A stretch of DNA of 64,000 nt from positions 62,001 through 126,000 of the forward strand of contig OZ240228.1 of NCBI GenBank assembly GCA_965197795.1, read 5' to 3'. Shown here piece by piece: positions 18,648 through 27,745 of this stretch. The notes beneath the pieces are model-generated. The model had not been told where the DNA came from. It was given only the letters and a program-made list of their open reading frames with translations, and did not search any database. The stretch is from WHTK01 sp965197795 (GTDB lineage: Bacteria > Chloroflexota > Dehalococcoidia > DSTF01 > WHTK01). The translations under genes were made by a program, and so were the position numbers. Numbering within the stretch: the first letter of the stretch is position 1; each line of letters begins with the position of its first letter.

Positions 18648-20018
18648 CTAACCGCCACCACCGCCCGCGAACACCTCGACCGCCTGCGGCCGACCGAAAA
18701 GAACGTCGCGTGTATAGTCGACGCCGTTCTCGCCCTTTGGCACCAGGGCGCCGCCCGAGAAGAGCCAGTAAAGGTCCGGCTTCTCTACTCCCGGCGGTAC
18801 CACGCCCTCGGCGTGGTAGGCCTTGCAAGCGTTGATCAGCTTGCGCCGGGCAGCGATGACCATCTTGTCCGTCGTGCCCAGGTGTTCCTCTGTCCGGTCG
18901 TAGATCGGACCCATGGTCTCCTGCATGCCGCGGTCCTCAGGCTCGGCCCCATTGGGAATGCCGGTGTATGACCGCCAGTCGGCCTGCGCCTCTCGGTCGA
19001 CGAGGTAATCGTTCTCCAGCGTCTGAATGCTGCGGGCACGGCCGAGCCAGTCGGTGGTGTCGGGCTGGAGGTTCCGCGCCCGGCCGGGCGGCAGCTCCTG
19101 GTTTTGCTGGGCACTGACGAGTCGTTGCCGTCCCGAGCCCTGAGTCAGGCCGCCGATGCCGGGCGTGCCATCTATTTCCTTGGGGAGCGGCGCCGAGATT
19201 ATCCAGACCATCATGTGGTCGTCGTCCAGCGGCACCCAGGCGCGACAGCCGATGCGCCGCGAGAGGATGCCGGGCGCGTTGTAGGAATAGAAAGGCAGCA
19301 GGTAGTGGCCCATACGCCAGTACTCCGTGTCCTCTTCCGCCGGTCGCCAGGCACCGTATGTCGTCCCCGCTTCGTGCTCTTCGGTGTAAAGCGTCGCTTC
19401 TCGGGTTTTGAACGCGTAGTAGTCGATGCTGCCGGGCTCTGTGCCGCGCCAATCGACGTGACCGCCGTGCAGGAAGGACGCGTGGACGGTGTCGATGTCG
19501 CCCTCCAAGGCCTGCATGAAGCTGCAGTCGCGCATCTGGATGGTCACCTGGCAGTCCGAGTCCATGTTGCCGGGGATCTTTGGCAGCGACGGCGGCGTGC
19601 TGCGAGGCCCCATGTAGGTCCAAATGATGTTGTTGCGCTCCACGCAGGGATAGGCCTGAGCCCGGACCTTCGACTTGAAGTTGCTCTCGGCTGGCTCGCT
19701 TGGCATGTCGATGCAGGTACCGTCTACGGCGTACTTCCAGCCGTGATAGACGCAGCGCAGTCCCTCTTCCTCGTTGCGCCCGTAGAACAACGAGGCGCCG
19801 CGGTGCGGGCAGGCGTTGCCGAGAATGCCGACGCGGCCGGCGCTGTCACGAAAGGCGATCAGATTCTCGCCCAAGAGGCGTATTCGCAGCGGCGGACCGT
19901 CGGGCGCCGGCAACTCGAAGGACGTGAGCGCCGGTAGCCAGTACTCGCGCATGAACGCCCCCATCGGCGTCCCGGGCCCGACCTGACACATCAACTCGTT
20001 GTCTGCTTGGCTGAGCAT
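18648..20018 (-). CDS. Rieske [2Fe-2S] aromatic ring-hydroxylating oxygenase, alpha subunit-like
   Basis: The protein has 456 residues from ATG 20018, which follows GGAGGAGAG. The Rieske cluster ligands are Cys70, His72, Cys89 and His92 in ACPHRGA and CVYHGW. The mononuclear iron site follows the D-x2-H-x4-H pattern in GDIDTVHASFLHGG. The layout fits phthalate 4,5-dioxygenase-type or O-demethylase-type oxygenases that take electrons from a separate reductase; none is encoded nearby. It is divergent from, and paralogous to, the oxygenase at 20939, sharing near-identical stretches such as GRNEEEGLRCVYHGWK. Confidence 0.9.
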   Translation of the reverse strand: MLSQADNELMCQVGPGTPMGAFMREYWLPALTSFELPAPDGPPLRIRLLGENLIAFRDSAGRVGILGNACPHRGASLFYGRNEEEGLRCVYHGWKYAVDGTCIDMPSEPAESNFKSKVRAQAYPCVERNNIIWTYMGPRSTPPSLPKIPGNMDSDCQVTIQMRDCSFMQALEGDIDTVHASFLHGGHVDWRGTEPGSIDYYAFKTREATLYTEEHEAGTTYGAWRPAEEDTEYWRMGHYLLPFYSYNAPGILSRRIGCRAWVPLDDDHMMVWIISAPLPKEIDGTPGIGGLTQGSGRQRLVSAQQNQELPPGRARNLQPDTTDWLGRARSIQTLENDYLVDREAQADWRSYTGIPNGAEPEDRGMQETMGPIYDRTEEHLGTTDKMVIAARRKLINACKAYHAEGVVPPGVEKPDLYWLFSGGALVPKGENGVDYTRDVLFGRPQAVEVFAGGGGG

Positions 20019-20166
20019 GTCTCTCTCCTCCACGACTCGCAAGAATCGACATCCCTTCAGGGAAATCGAATGCGTTCATATTAATCCCCTTCATAGCTGA
20101 TGACTATCACTGTCTGGCCGATCTGTGGTTAGCAGGCCTCTTGTTAGAGTCAGATATCGCCCCTCC

Positions 20167-20344
20167 AATGGGAACTCCGGCCGAGCGGTGGGTACTGGTG
20201 CAGGCAGCGATTGTCTCCGATCAGTTGTGCAAATCGGCCCCAGACAAGATAAGAGAGCAGCTGATGAAGAGTCCGAAACTAAAGGCGGTCTTGGCGGAGG
20301 CAGGCGCAGGGTGCATCATGTGGATGATGAAGTCGGCTGGGTGA
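20167..20344 (+). CDS. Small hypothetical protein
   Basis: The frame encodes 58 residues from ATG 20167 (MGTPAERWVLVQAAIV...). No family is recognised, and there is no clear ribosome site. Residue composition is protein-like, with amphipathic helices and a Met/Trp-rich tail, but the region lies between two divergent oxygenase genes and may simply be leader sequence. Confidence 0.3.
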
Positions 20345-20418
20345 AGCAAACTGAGCAGGGACGGCCGTCCGACAATCGTCGGAGTTTACCGTCTTAGCAT
20401 TGTGCTAGGCATACACGA

Positions 20419-20730
20419 ATGGCAACGGACGACATGACCCCTTTTCTCGACGAGCACCTGCTGACCTACATTCGAGGGCCCGCCGGCGAGGTGGGCCTGT
20501 TCGAAGCGCTTGAGCCGCTCGATCCTAGCCACCGCGATAACCTGTCCGCCATCCTTGTGCCGGGGAGCGATGGCAACTTGCAGCGAATGAGACCGGTCTA
20601 CGTAGTCAGGTTCAGGGAGAGTGTGCGGCAGACCTACTTCAGCCTTGGTGAAGCCTACCTTGCGGCGGGGAAGCTCGTGGGGGTCGAGGCAGGCATCGGA
20701 AGCAACCCCAGTCGATACCTGGTGGACTAA
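20419..20730 (+). CDS. Hypothetical protein
   Basis: The frame encodes 103 residues with balanced composition and predicted mixed alpha-beta structure (LLTYIRGPAGEVGLFEAL, then RPVYVVRFRESVRQTYF). No family is recognised. No Shine-Dalgarno sequence precedes the ATG. It lies between the two Rieske genes on the strand of the second one and ends 120 bases before that gene's promoter, so it is probably a separate transcript if real. Confidence 0.45.
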   Translation: MATDDMTPFLDEHLLTYIRGPAGEVGLFEALEPLDPSHRDNLSAILVPGSDGNLQRMRPVYVVRFRESVRQTYFSLGEAYLAAGKLVGVEAGIGSNPSRYLVD

Positions 20731-20849
20731 CCGGGCGGGCTGGTGACCCGAGCGGGAAGGTGCCTCGCACTCCTCCCGGGGCCAATCGGCCATGACGACC
20801 TGGCCGTGGCGCTTGTAGCCCCGATCGCAAGTCAAAGTTGTTAGCTGGT

Positions 20850-20878
20850 TTGACAGCCAGTTTTGCCTGCGACAGGAT
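20850..20878 (+). promoter_or_regulatory. Sigma70-type promoter of the second Rieske gene
   Basis: A perfect -35 TTGACA at 20850-20855 is followed after 17 bases by CAGGAT at 20873-20878. Transcription would start near 20885, leaving a leader of about 50 bases before ATG 20939. A 10-base tandem duplication, ACCAGCGCAG repeated, lies just downstream in the leader. Confidence 0.6.
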
Positions 20879-20938
20879 CACTGCACCGTGACCAGCGCAG
20901 ACCAGCGCAGGGTAGTCGCCTGAAAGGAACAATACAGA

Positions 20939-22288
20939 ATGCTGCCGAAACAAGAAAACGATCTACTCTGCCGGGTGGGTCCCGGGACCCCAATGGGCAA
21001 TCTGCTTAGAGAGTACTGGTTTCCCGGCATACCGTCCTTCGAGCTGCCGAGCGCTGACTGTCCGCCAAAGAAGGTCAGACTGCTCGGTGAAGACCTGGTG
21101 GCATTCCGGGACACGAGCGGTAACATCGGCCTCGTCGCCCAGTCGTGTCCGCACCGCGGCGCTTCGCTGTTTTTCGGACGGAACGAGGAGGAAGGGCTGC
21201 GTTGCGTCTATCACGGCTGGAAGTTCGACGTCGAGGGTAATTGCGTCGACATGCCGAGCGAACCCGCCGAGAGCAACTTCAAGAGCAAGGTCCGAGCTCG
21301 CGCCTACCCGGCACGAGAAGTGAACCGCGTAATCTGGGTTTACATGGGCCCACGGGAGACACCACCGCCCCTCCCGCGCTTTGAGATAACAACTCTGCCG
21401 ATCGAACAGGTCTCTGAGCCGAGGCTGATGATGGAGGAGTCGAACTGGTTCCAGAACCTCGAAGGTGACATCGACTCCTCGCACATCGACTACTTGCACA
21501 TCCGTCTCGGCTTCGACTCCATCGTTTCTCACAACGTAGGCGGCCAATTCCGTCGCGACCGCACGCCACGGATGGAGGTAGTTCCGACCGATTACGGCGC
21601 TTTCTACTCAGCGAAGCGGAAGTGGGACGAGGAGGGCAACGAGTGGCACCGTATCAGCCAGTTGATCTTTCCATTCCATACGATGATCGCCGCCGGCAGC
21701 GCGGACCGAGTCAGCCTGCGCTCCTGGGTCCCTGTCGACGACCACTACACCTTGCAAATCGTCCAGAGCGGGAACCTCGCCGGTCCGATCGCGCCCGAAG
21801 AACACCACGCAGCCGCCAATCAGTTCGAAAAGGCGGGCGGCATCCTGCCCGCTACGAGTGACCCTCGCTCACGCTACTTCACCGTCGCGAACAAGCGGAA
21901 CGATTTCTTGCGCGACTTCGAACTGGAACGAACGGCGCTCTTCTGCGGCATACAGCCGCCAGCGACCGCCGGAAACCTGCAGGACCGGGCGATGACCGAG
22001 CTCATGTGCAACGAGGACGGCATCGAGCCAATATATGACCGGTCCAGGGAGCACTTGGGGACAACAGACGGCATGGTGATCTTCACTCGGCGCGCACTGA
22101 TTAGGGCCGCGAAAGCGCTGCGCGACGAAGAGAAGCTCCCCGCCAACGTCGATGACGTCGACCTCGACCGCGTTCGCTCGGCGTCGGCCATACTGCCGCA
22201 GGGTGCGGACTGGATCGCGGAGACGGCTGCTGCTCGCAACTCGGATGCGAACGTGCCCATCTCTTACGTCGTAGCGGTAGGCCCTTGA
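20939..22288 (+). CDS. Rieske [2Fe-2S] aromatic ring-hydroxylating oxygenase, alpha subunit-like
   Basis: The protein has 449 residues. Rieske ligands are Cys70, His72, Cys89 and His92, at the same numbers as in the divergent paralogue. Iron ligands lie in GDIDSSHIDYLH. The catalytic half differs more than the Rieske half, so different substrates are likely. AAGGAA precedes ATG. It is followed on the same strand by an NHL-repeat protein and an MFS transporter, suggesting an uptake-and-oxidation unit for an aromatic compound. No ferredoxin or reductase is encoded in the window. Confidence 0.9.
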   Translation: MLPKQENDLLCRVGPGTPMGNLLREYWFPGIPSFELPSADCPPKKVRLLGEDLVAFRDTSGNIGLVAQSCPHRGASLFFGRNEEEGLRCVYHGWKFDVEGNCVDMPSEPAESNFKSKVRARAYPAREVNRVIWVYMGPRETPPPLPRFEITTLPIEQVSEPRLMMEESNWFQNLEGDIDSSHIDYLHIRLGFDSIVSHNVGGQFRRDRTPRMEVVPTDYGAFYSAKRKWDEEGNEWHRISQLIFPFHTMIAAGSADRVSLRSWVPVDDHYTLQIVQSGNLAGPIAPEEHHAAANQFEKAGGILPATSDPRSRYFTVANKRNDFLRDFELERTALFCGIQPPATAGNLQDRAMTELMCNEDGIEPIYDRSREHLGTTDGMVIFTRRALIRAAKALRDEEKLPANVDDVDLDRVRSASAILPQGADWIAETAAARNSDANVPISYVVAVGP

Positions 22289-22375
22289 TGGCTGGCAGCC
22301 TTGGGGAGGGCGCCCTCGCCTAGCTAAGCCGAGAGGCGCGTGAGTTAAGTGCGGATAGCGTACGGAGGAAGAAAT

Positions 22376-23263
22376 ATGCCGATTCAGGTAGGAGAACGAC
22401 AGTACGAGCTAGTCGAGGGCTGGGGCGAGATGCCCGAGGGCTGGATCTGGGGCCAGGTCGGCGCAGTCGGCGTCGATTCGCAGGATAACGTCCATGCCTT
22501 TACGCGCGCGCCGCATCCCTATCGCATCTTCGACAAGTCCGGCAAGCTGCTCGACCATTGGGGCGAGCAGATCTTCGAGGACGCCCACGGCATCTGCATC
22601 GCCGGCGACGACGACGTTTATCTCGTCGACCGTAACCCGCAGGTCGTCCTCAAGTTCAACAAGCAGGGACGTCACCTGATCTCGATGGGCAACCGCCACG
22701 AGCCGTCCGACACAGGCTACACAAGTGAGAACCCGACCGTGACGCACGCCGGCCCGCCCTTCCACAACCCGACGGACGTCAGCATCGGCCCCAACGGCGA
22801 GATCTTCGTCTCGGACGGCTACCGCAATTGCCGCGTGCACCGCTACTCGGCGTCCGGCGAGCTGCAGCACTCGTTCGGCGAGCCCGGCACCAGCGACGGC
22901 CAGATGGTGCTGGTGCACAGCGTCTGGTACCACAAGGACCGCCTCTACGTGGCCGACCGCCAGAACCACCGCATTCAGGTGTTCACCCCCGAAGGCAAGC
23001 ACCTTGCGACCTGGCCTGGCTACGACCAGCCCTGCAAGATCTTCATCGACGACGAGGACATCATGTACGTCGCCGAGCTAGGCGATCGCGTCACCATCGC
23101 CGACCTCAACGGCAACATGATTGGTCGCTGGGGCGACGAGCGTTCGCACGAGCCGGGCAAGTTCTGGGGCCCGCACGGCATCTGGGTCGACTCGGAAGGC
23201 TCCATCTACGTCGCTGAGGTGCTGGAGGGTGCGCGCCTGCAGAAGTTCGCGCGCGTGAAGTAG
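22376..23263 (+). CDS. NHL-repeat beta-propeller protein (peptidyl-alpha-hydroxyglycine lyase-like)
   Basis: The protein has 295 residues made of repeated NHL blades: GVDSQDNVHAF, DDVYLVDRNPQVVLKF, PTDVSIGPNGEIFVSDGYRNCRVHRY, DRLYVADRQNHRIQVF and GIWVDSEGSIYVAE. There is no signal peptide, so it is cytoplasmic. The propeller resembles the amidating lyase and related lactonase-like proteins, which often accompany Rieske oxygenases in environmental genomes. GGAGGAAG precedes ATG 22376, making it a better start than GTG 22349. Its function is inferred only as binding or hydrolysis of an oxidation product. Confidence 0.8.
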   Translation: MPIQVGERQYELVEGWGEMPEGWIWGQVGAVGVDSQDNVHAFTRAPHPYRIFDKSGKLLDHWGEQIFEDAHGICIAGDDDVYLVDRNPQVVLKFNKQGRHLISMGNRHEPSDTGYTSENPTVTHAGPPFHNPTDVSIGPNGEIFVSDGYRNCRVHRYSASGELQHSFGEPGTSDGQMVLVHSVWYHKDRLYVADRQNHRIQVFTPEGKHLATWPGYDQPCKIFIDDEDIMYVAELGDRVTIADLNGNMIGRWGDERSHEPGKFWGPHGIWVDSEGSIYVAEVLEGARLQKFARVK

Positions 23264-23287
23264 GCCAATTCTTAAGCCGCCCGTCGG

Positions 23288-23407
23288 CCTCTCCTTGGCG
23301 CCGCCGAGTTGCTTCTCGACCATTGCCCCGCCGAGCGCGACGCTGCCATCGAGCGCCTCGACTTCGCGATCGCCGAGTTCCAGGCCATGAAGATGCAGCG
23401 GGCGTAG
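23288..23407 (+). pseudogene. C-terminal remnant of an unidentified gene
   Basis: An open tail reading GAAELLLDHCPAERDA and then RLDFAIAEFQAMKMQRA ends in TAG without any start or upstream body. A similar tail (RLDFTVAALQDMKTQPA) occurs at 25861-25953, with 10 of 17 aligned residues identical. The pair looks like decayed copies of one gene end. The family is not recognised. Confidence 0.35.
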
Positions 23408-23453
23408 AGCGGGCGCTGGGCTCAGGCGGCGCAATTCTTTCATTTGCGTCAGA

Positions 23454-24776
23454 ATGCCTCACATGGTCGAGGAGGTAGAGACCGAGCCCCCGCCAACTCC
23501 CACGCGCGCCAGCCGCTACCTGCCGTTTGTTACGGCTGCTCCTTTCTATGGCTGGTGGGTCCTTGGGTCGTTCATCGGCCTCCGCATGATCGCTTCCGGC
23601 GTCGGCAACAACGTCCGGAGCCTCCTGGTGTTGCCACTGGAGGACGAGTTCGGTTCCAGCCGGGCGGCGATCTCCTTGATGGCCACCGCCGGCAGCATCT
23701 CGGTGGCGCTTACGGCGCCGCTGGGCGGCTGGCTCATGGATCGCTTCGGTCCGCGTCGCGTGATGCTGGTCACGCTGCTGGTTGCCGCCGGCGGTTACGT
23801 CGCGCTTTCGCAAGCCCAGGCGCTCTGGCAAGTGATCGTCATGTTCGCACTGCCGCTGGGCGTTGCATACAACTGGGCAATCCTGAACTCGGGAGCTCCG
23901 ATCCTCAACAACTGGTTCGACAGGCAGAAGGCGCGAGCCCTCTCATTACTCAACGTTGGACACGGCGCCGGCGCCCTTCTCCTTCCGCTCATGGCTTTGG
24001 CGATTGTCGACCTTGGGTGGCGAACAGCCATATTGGCAGGTGGTGTGGTTTTACTGGTCGCCGGACTGATAACGGTTTTCGTGATCAGGGATACACCCGA
24101 AGAGATGGGCTTGACGCCAGACGGTGACGCGAAAGCCGAGGACGACGCGCCGTACTCGGGTCACAATCAGACGGCCGGGACCACGCTGAAAGAAGCGGTC
24201 CGTACTCCCTTCTTCTGGGCGATCGGTTTGGGTAGCGCTTGCATGCTCTTCATCAACTCCAGCGTGATCTTCCATATGGTGCCGTTGATGGAATCGAGAG
24301 GGGAGGGCGAGAGCCTCGGCGCTCTACTGCTAAGTCTGCAACTCCTCCTGACCGTCCCCATCGTGCTGGCAAGCGCCTGGGCCGCAGACAAGGTGGGCGG
24401 CACCAGGGTGCTAACCGGGATGATGGTTTTCGCCTCGCTTGGTGTGCTCGTCTTGCTGGTGGCTGAGACCAGGTGGGTTTACGTCCCCGCCGTGGCCCTG
24501 CTGGCATTTGGAGGCTCGCATTGGGCGATTCTCTGGGCCGTACTCGGGCGAGTTTACGGCCGACTCCACTACAACTCGATTCGCATGTCGATCTATTCGA
24601 TTCTCATAGCCGGCATGTCAGGAGCGCCGGTGCTGGCCGGCCTTTCCTTCGACATTCACGACAGCTACACACCGTGGTTACGCATTCTGATCGCGATAAG
24701 CGCAATCGGAATCGTCGCCTTCGTAGTGACCGACAGAGTCGCCAAGGCCTCTCGTACTACTTCGGCCGCCAACTAG
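23454..24776 (+). CDS. MFS transporter (monocarboxylate/OFA-like)
   Basis: The protein has 440 residues, twelve predicted transmembrane segments and a central hydrophilic loop (TPDGDAKAEDDAPYSG). The motif GGWLMDRFGPRR between helices 2 and 3 is the MFS signature. The N-terminal helix FYGWWVLGSFIG resembles the oxalate/formate and monocarboxylate branch. A role in taking up an organic acid for the neighbouring oxygenases is plausible. Two ATGs, at 23454 and 23463, are possible. Unlike the MFS gene at 16.4 kb it is fully intact. Confidence 0.85.
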   Translation: MPHMVEEVETEPPPTPTRASRYLPFVTAAPFYGWWVLGSFIGLRMIASGVGNNVRSLLVLPLEDEFGSSRAAISLMATAGSISVALTAPLGGWLMDRFGPRRVMLVTLLVAAGGYVALSQAQALWQVIVMFALPLGVAYNWAILNSGAPILNNWFDRQKARALSLLNVGHGAGALLLPLMALAIVDLGWRTAILAGGVVLLVAGLITVFVIRDTPEEMGLTPDGDAKAEDDAPYSGHNQTAGTTLKEAVRTPFFWAIGLGSACMLFINSSVIFHMVPLMESRGEGESLGALLLSLQLLLTVPIVLASAWAADKVGGTRVLTGMMVFASLGVLVLLVAETRWVYVPAVALLAFGGSHWAILWAVLGRVYGRLHYNSIRMSIYSILIAGMSGAPVLAGLSFDIHDSYTPWLRILIAISAIGIVAFVVTDRVAKASRTTSAAN

Positions 24777-24834
24777 CTGAGTACGTGATGTCGCAAGGTC
24801 TGTTGCAGGCGCTTGGGCTCCGGAATGTGCCCGA

Positions 24835-25674
24835 CTACATCTCTACAGGAGCGCTCGCCTGCTTCGACCACTGTCCGAAGGAGCCAGCGTAATTTCGCGC
24901 CTTGGTGTAGCCGAGGAGCTTCAGAACCAGCACGGCGACCGCCGAGCGTCCGCCGCCTTGTCAATAGCAGTTGATTTCGCTCTCGGGGGTGATCCCTCTC
25001 GACCCGAGCAGGTTCCGTAGTTCATCGCCTGACTTGAAGGTCTTGGTTATTGGATCGAGCAGTTCGGTCCAGTCGAGATGGACGGCGCCCGCTACGTGGC
25101 CGGGGCGAGGGTTGTTTCGCGATTCCGTTCCCGTGTACTCCTCTGCCGTTCGGACGTCCCAGAACACGACACCTGGGGAGCCGACGGCTGCCTGGGCGTG
25201 GTCGAATGTGCAGCTGACCTCCTCGACAAGGCTGGCCTGGAAGCTTGCTTCTGGATACGAGCCCGGTGTAGTCGATGTGGGTCTCGTCTCGGTGGTCCAC
25301 TTCTCGAAGCCGCCGTCCAGGATGCTAACCCGAGTAAGACCGTAATAAATGAAAGCCCAGGCGGTCATTCCCATGATCGCGCCCGGTGCGTCGTAGATGA
25401 CGACCTTTGAGCTGCTGTCTATGCCGAGGCTGCCGGCAAGTCGTTCGAACTCTTCAGGTGCTCCCATTTCGGCGTCCGCGGTGCGCGGGATGCCACCGTG
25501 GGCCGCGAGGTTAACCGCGCCGGGAATGTGCCCCGCCGCGTACAGCTCGGCCGAGCGCGTATCGATCAGTCGTAGGCCGGCGTCATCGAGGTGGTCTGCT
25601 AGCCAATCTGATTCCACTAGCAGGCCAGGGTTAGCATATCCGCGTTCGCTGACTGGTGTTACCGGCATCCGCAC
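24835..25674 (-). CDS. Two-domain rhodanese (thiosulfate sulfurtransferase) with in-frame TGA at the catalytic Cys codon; candidate selenoprotein
   Basis: Read straight through, the frame gives 279 residues, the normal length for a tandem rhodanese. The N-terminal domain has LIDTRSAELYAAGHIPGA, and the C-terminal one has FWDVRTAEEYTG and RPGHVAGAVHLDW. The active-site loop reads NCY-stop-QGGGRSA, followed by LKLLGYTKARNYAGSFGQW; homologues have Cys at exactly this stop (YCxxGxRS). The TGA is codon 238, at 24961-24963. It could encode selenocysteine, or be a Cys codon mutated or miscalled. If it acts as a stop, the 237-residue product lacks its nucleophile. The enzyme transfers sulfane sulfur to cyanide or thiols. 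Confidence 0.75.
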
Positions 25675-25860
25675 CTCCGTCTATGGTCAGGATTCTAAAC
25701 TGATTAATGCCCGCCTGCGAGACCTCTCGTACGAACTAGGAGCGGCTTCTCGAGCGGAATACATCCAGGAGTCTCCTGCGAGTACGATGACCTGGAACTC
25801 GCTTTGATGGCCTAGAAGGCTCCTTGAGAGTCGGAAAGGATGGCACCACCGCCATGGAGG

Positions 25861-25953
25861 AGGCTCGACTTCACCGTCGCCGCGCTCCAGGATATGAAGA
25901 CGCAGCCTGCGCTTGAAAGAGCGCCTTGGGCGCCGGGGCTGCTGAAGGAGTAA
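25861..25953 (+). pseudogene. Second copy of the C-terminal remnant
   Basis: An open tail reading RLDFTVAALQDMKTQPA then LERAPWAPGLLKE ends in TAA, with no start. The region just before it is frameshifted relative to the copy at 23288-23407. It sits in the 358-base gap between the rhodanese and the VOC gene, and nothing else is seen in that gap. The parent family is not recognised. Confidence 0.35.
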
Positions 25954-26032
25954 GCCACACTAGGACGACATCGTTTGTGCCCACAGTTATCGGTTTCCCG
26001 TGCATTGAGTTCAAGAGAACCAGGAGGACAGC

Positions 26033-26608
26033 ATGACCGCTCCCCAAGCAAAGATGTTTGCCTATCACCTGGGCATTGTCGTGCGCGACCGCGAAGCAGC
26101 TTGCGAGCGCTATACCGAGTTGCTCGGAGTGCCCGAGTGGCACTACAGCGAGGTCGAGCGGCCGGGGGTGCCCGTCAACCCTGATACGGCCGGAGGGCAC
26201 GGCGTCCTTCACATCGCTTTCGGCCGTATGCCTGGCATGACATTCGAGTTGATCCAGCCGGAGGGGAAGATAGAGCACAAAGTCTTCCTGGACACGCACG
26301 GCGAGGGCGTGCAGCATGTCGGCATCTGGACCCCGGATGTCCAGGCCGCCGTGCGTGAAGCAGTGGCCAAGGGCTGCCGGGTCACGCATGCGGCGCTCAC
26401 TCAGGACGTGGCGACGATTAATCTGACGCCGAAGAGCCCACCCGATGCGATCGTTCCCTTCCTTGCGAACCTGGGCTATGTTGACCCCGGTATGGGCGGC
26501 TTTCAGATCGAGTTCGTTGGAACCGTCAATCCCGAACGCCATCGCGACATGTTCAAGGAAATCACGGACGAGTCGATCCCGCTGCCGCCCTGGTATCAGC
26601 CGAGCTAG
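26033..26608 (+). CDS. VOC family protein (glyoxalase/dioxygenase superfamily)
   Basis: The protein has 191 residues. The first beta-alpha-beta unit reads MFAYHLGIVVRDREAACERYTELLG, with His as the first metal ligand; the second contains GEGVQHVGIWTPDVQAAV with His, and GGFQIEFVG supplies the Glu. All usual metal ligand positions are therefore present. Members include methylmalonyl-CoA epimerase and lactoylglutathione lyase. AGGAGG lies six bases before ATG. With a methylcitrate-like operon in the same window an epimerase role is possible, but the sequence does not settle it. Confidence 0.8.
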   Translation: MTAPQAKMFAYHLGIVVRDREAACERYTELLGVPEWHYSEVERPGVPVNPDTAGGHGVLHIAFGRMPGMTFELIQPEGKIEHKVFLDTHGEGVQHVGIWTPDVQAAVREAVAKGCRVTHAALTQDVATINLTPKSPPDAIVPFLANLGYVDPGMGGFQIEFVGTVNPERHRDMFKEITDESIPLPPWYQPS

Positions 26609-26743
26609 TCGCGCTCCCATCCCTGAGCTCGATTCCTCTGAACTCGATGGCCAGCGGCTCTGTCCGACACGATGTGTAAAGTGAACCTGAGAGGAGCCCA
26701 TGAGCGGAGAGTGAGCGCTCGACTAGTGGACAATACTTCTTGA

Positions 26744-27745
26744 TTACACTCCCGAAGCTTGCAGTGCCGACTGCTCAGCGTTTGCCCTGATTCCGTTCCG
26801 CCGCGCCGCGCCCGGCGAAACGCCAACGAAGCGCTTGAAGGCCCGGCTGAACGCGGCCTCGGACTCGTAGCCGAGGCGATTCGCCAGCTCGCCGAGCGGC
26901 GCCTCGTCATCCTTGAGCCAGGTTAGCGCGACGTGCATTCTCCATCGCGCAAGGTAGTGCATCGCGGGTTCGCCGACCAGCTCTGTAAAGCGCGCCGCGA
27001 ACGCTGAACGTGACATGGCGACCTCGGCCGCCAACGACGCCACGCTCCACGCGTGCCCTGGGTCGCGATGGATGAGTGAGATGGCGCGGCCGATCTGCTT
27101 GTCCTGGAGCGCTCCGAGCCAGCCTGTCTTTGCTGCGGGGTCCTGCGCGATCCACGATCGGATCGCCTGGATCAGCAAGATGTCGGCAAGGCGGGTCGTG
27201 ACTGTCTCGCCTCCAGGCCGCAGGTCCCTGGTCTCAGCTGCCATAAGCCGCACCGTCGTCTGGATCCAATCCATCTCGGGCGCATTCGACGCCTCGATGC
27301 GGATCGTCTTGGGCAGGAGCTTGATGAGCTGCTGCGCGCCGGGGTCCTCGAAGCGAACGACACAGCAGCAGAGCCTCGTCGTCGCGCCGCCTCCACCCTG
27401 CCTGATGATCTCGTAGTGTTCGCTGACCTCCTCGCGCGGAATATCGAAGAGATGAGGGGCCACGGCTCCAGGCTCGCTGAGAAGTCGGTGGCCTTGGCCG
27501 TGGGGGACTAGCGCGAGATCGCCTTGCTGAAGGAAACACGGCTCGCCGCCGTCCACCTCGAGCCAACAGCCGCCCGAGATCACGATGTGGAACATCAGCG
27601 TGTCCGAGATCGGAGGTATGTCCAGGCCCCAAGGCGCGCTGAACTCGCAGCGGCTGTACAGCACGCCCTTCATTCGAAGGAGATGCAGCGCTTCGCCGAG
27701 TGGGTCCACCGAAACCCACGGATCGCTCATGCCTCTAGTGTGCAT
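26744..27745 (-). CDS. AraC family transcriptional regulator with cupin_6-type sensor
   Basis: The protein has 333 residues. The N-terminal half is a cupin-like sensor (MFHIVISGGCWLEVDGGEPCFLQQGDLALVPHGQGH), and the C-terminal 100 residues are a double helix-turn-helix (WSVASLAAEVAMSRSAFAARFTELVGEPAMHYLARWRM, then ELANRLGYESEAAFSRAFKRFVGVSP). It is divergent from the NmrA/DUF1772 pair across 127 bases, a usual arrangement for a regulator of that pair. Many relatives respond to reactive electrophiles or hydrophobic ligands. Confidence 0.85.
   Translation of the reverse strand: MHTRGMSDPWVSVDPLGEALHLLRMKGVLYSRCEFSAPWGLDIPPISDTLMFHIVISGGCWLEVDGGEPCFLQQGDLALVPHGQGHRLLSEPGAVAPHLFDIPREEVSEHYEIIRQGGGGATTRLCCCVVRFEDPGAQQLIKLLPKTIRIEASNAPEMDWIQTTVRLMAAETRDLRPGGETVTTRLADILLIQAIRSWIAQDPAAKTGWLGALQDKQIGRAISLIHRDPGHAWSVASLAAEVAMSRSAFAARFTELVGEPAMHYLARWRMHVALTWLKDDEAPLGELANRLGYESEAAFSRAFKRFVGVSPGAARRNGIRANAEQSALQASGV

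Noticed and set aside
18256..18828. Minus-strand frame covering the tRNA-Leu
   Set aside because: It is the usual spurious frame over a tRNA gene; the tRNA folds completely.
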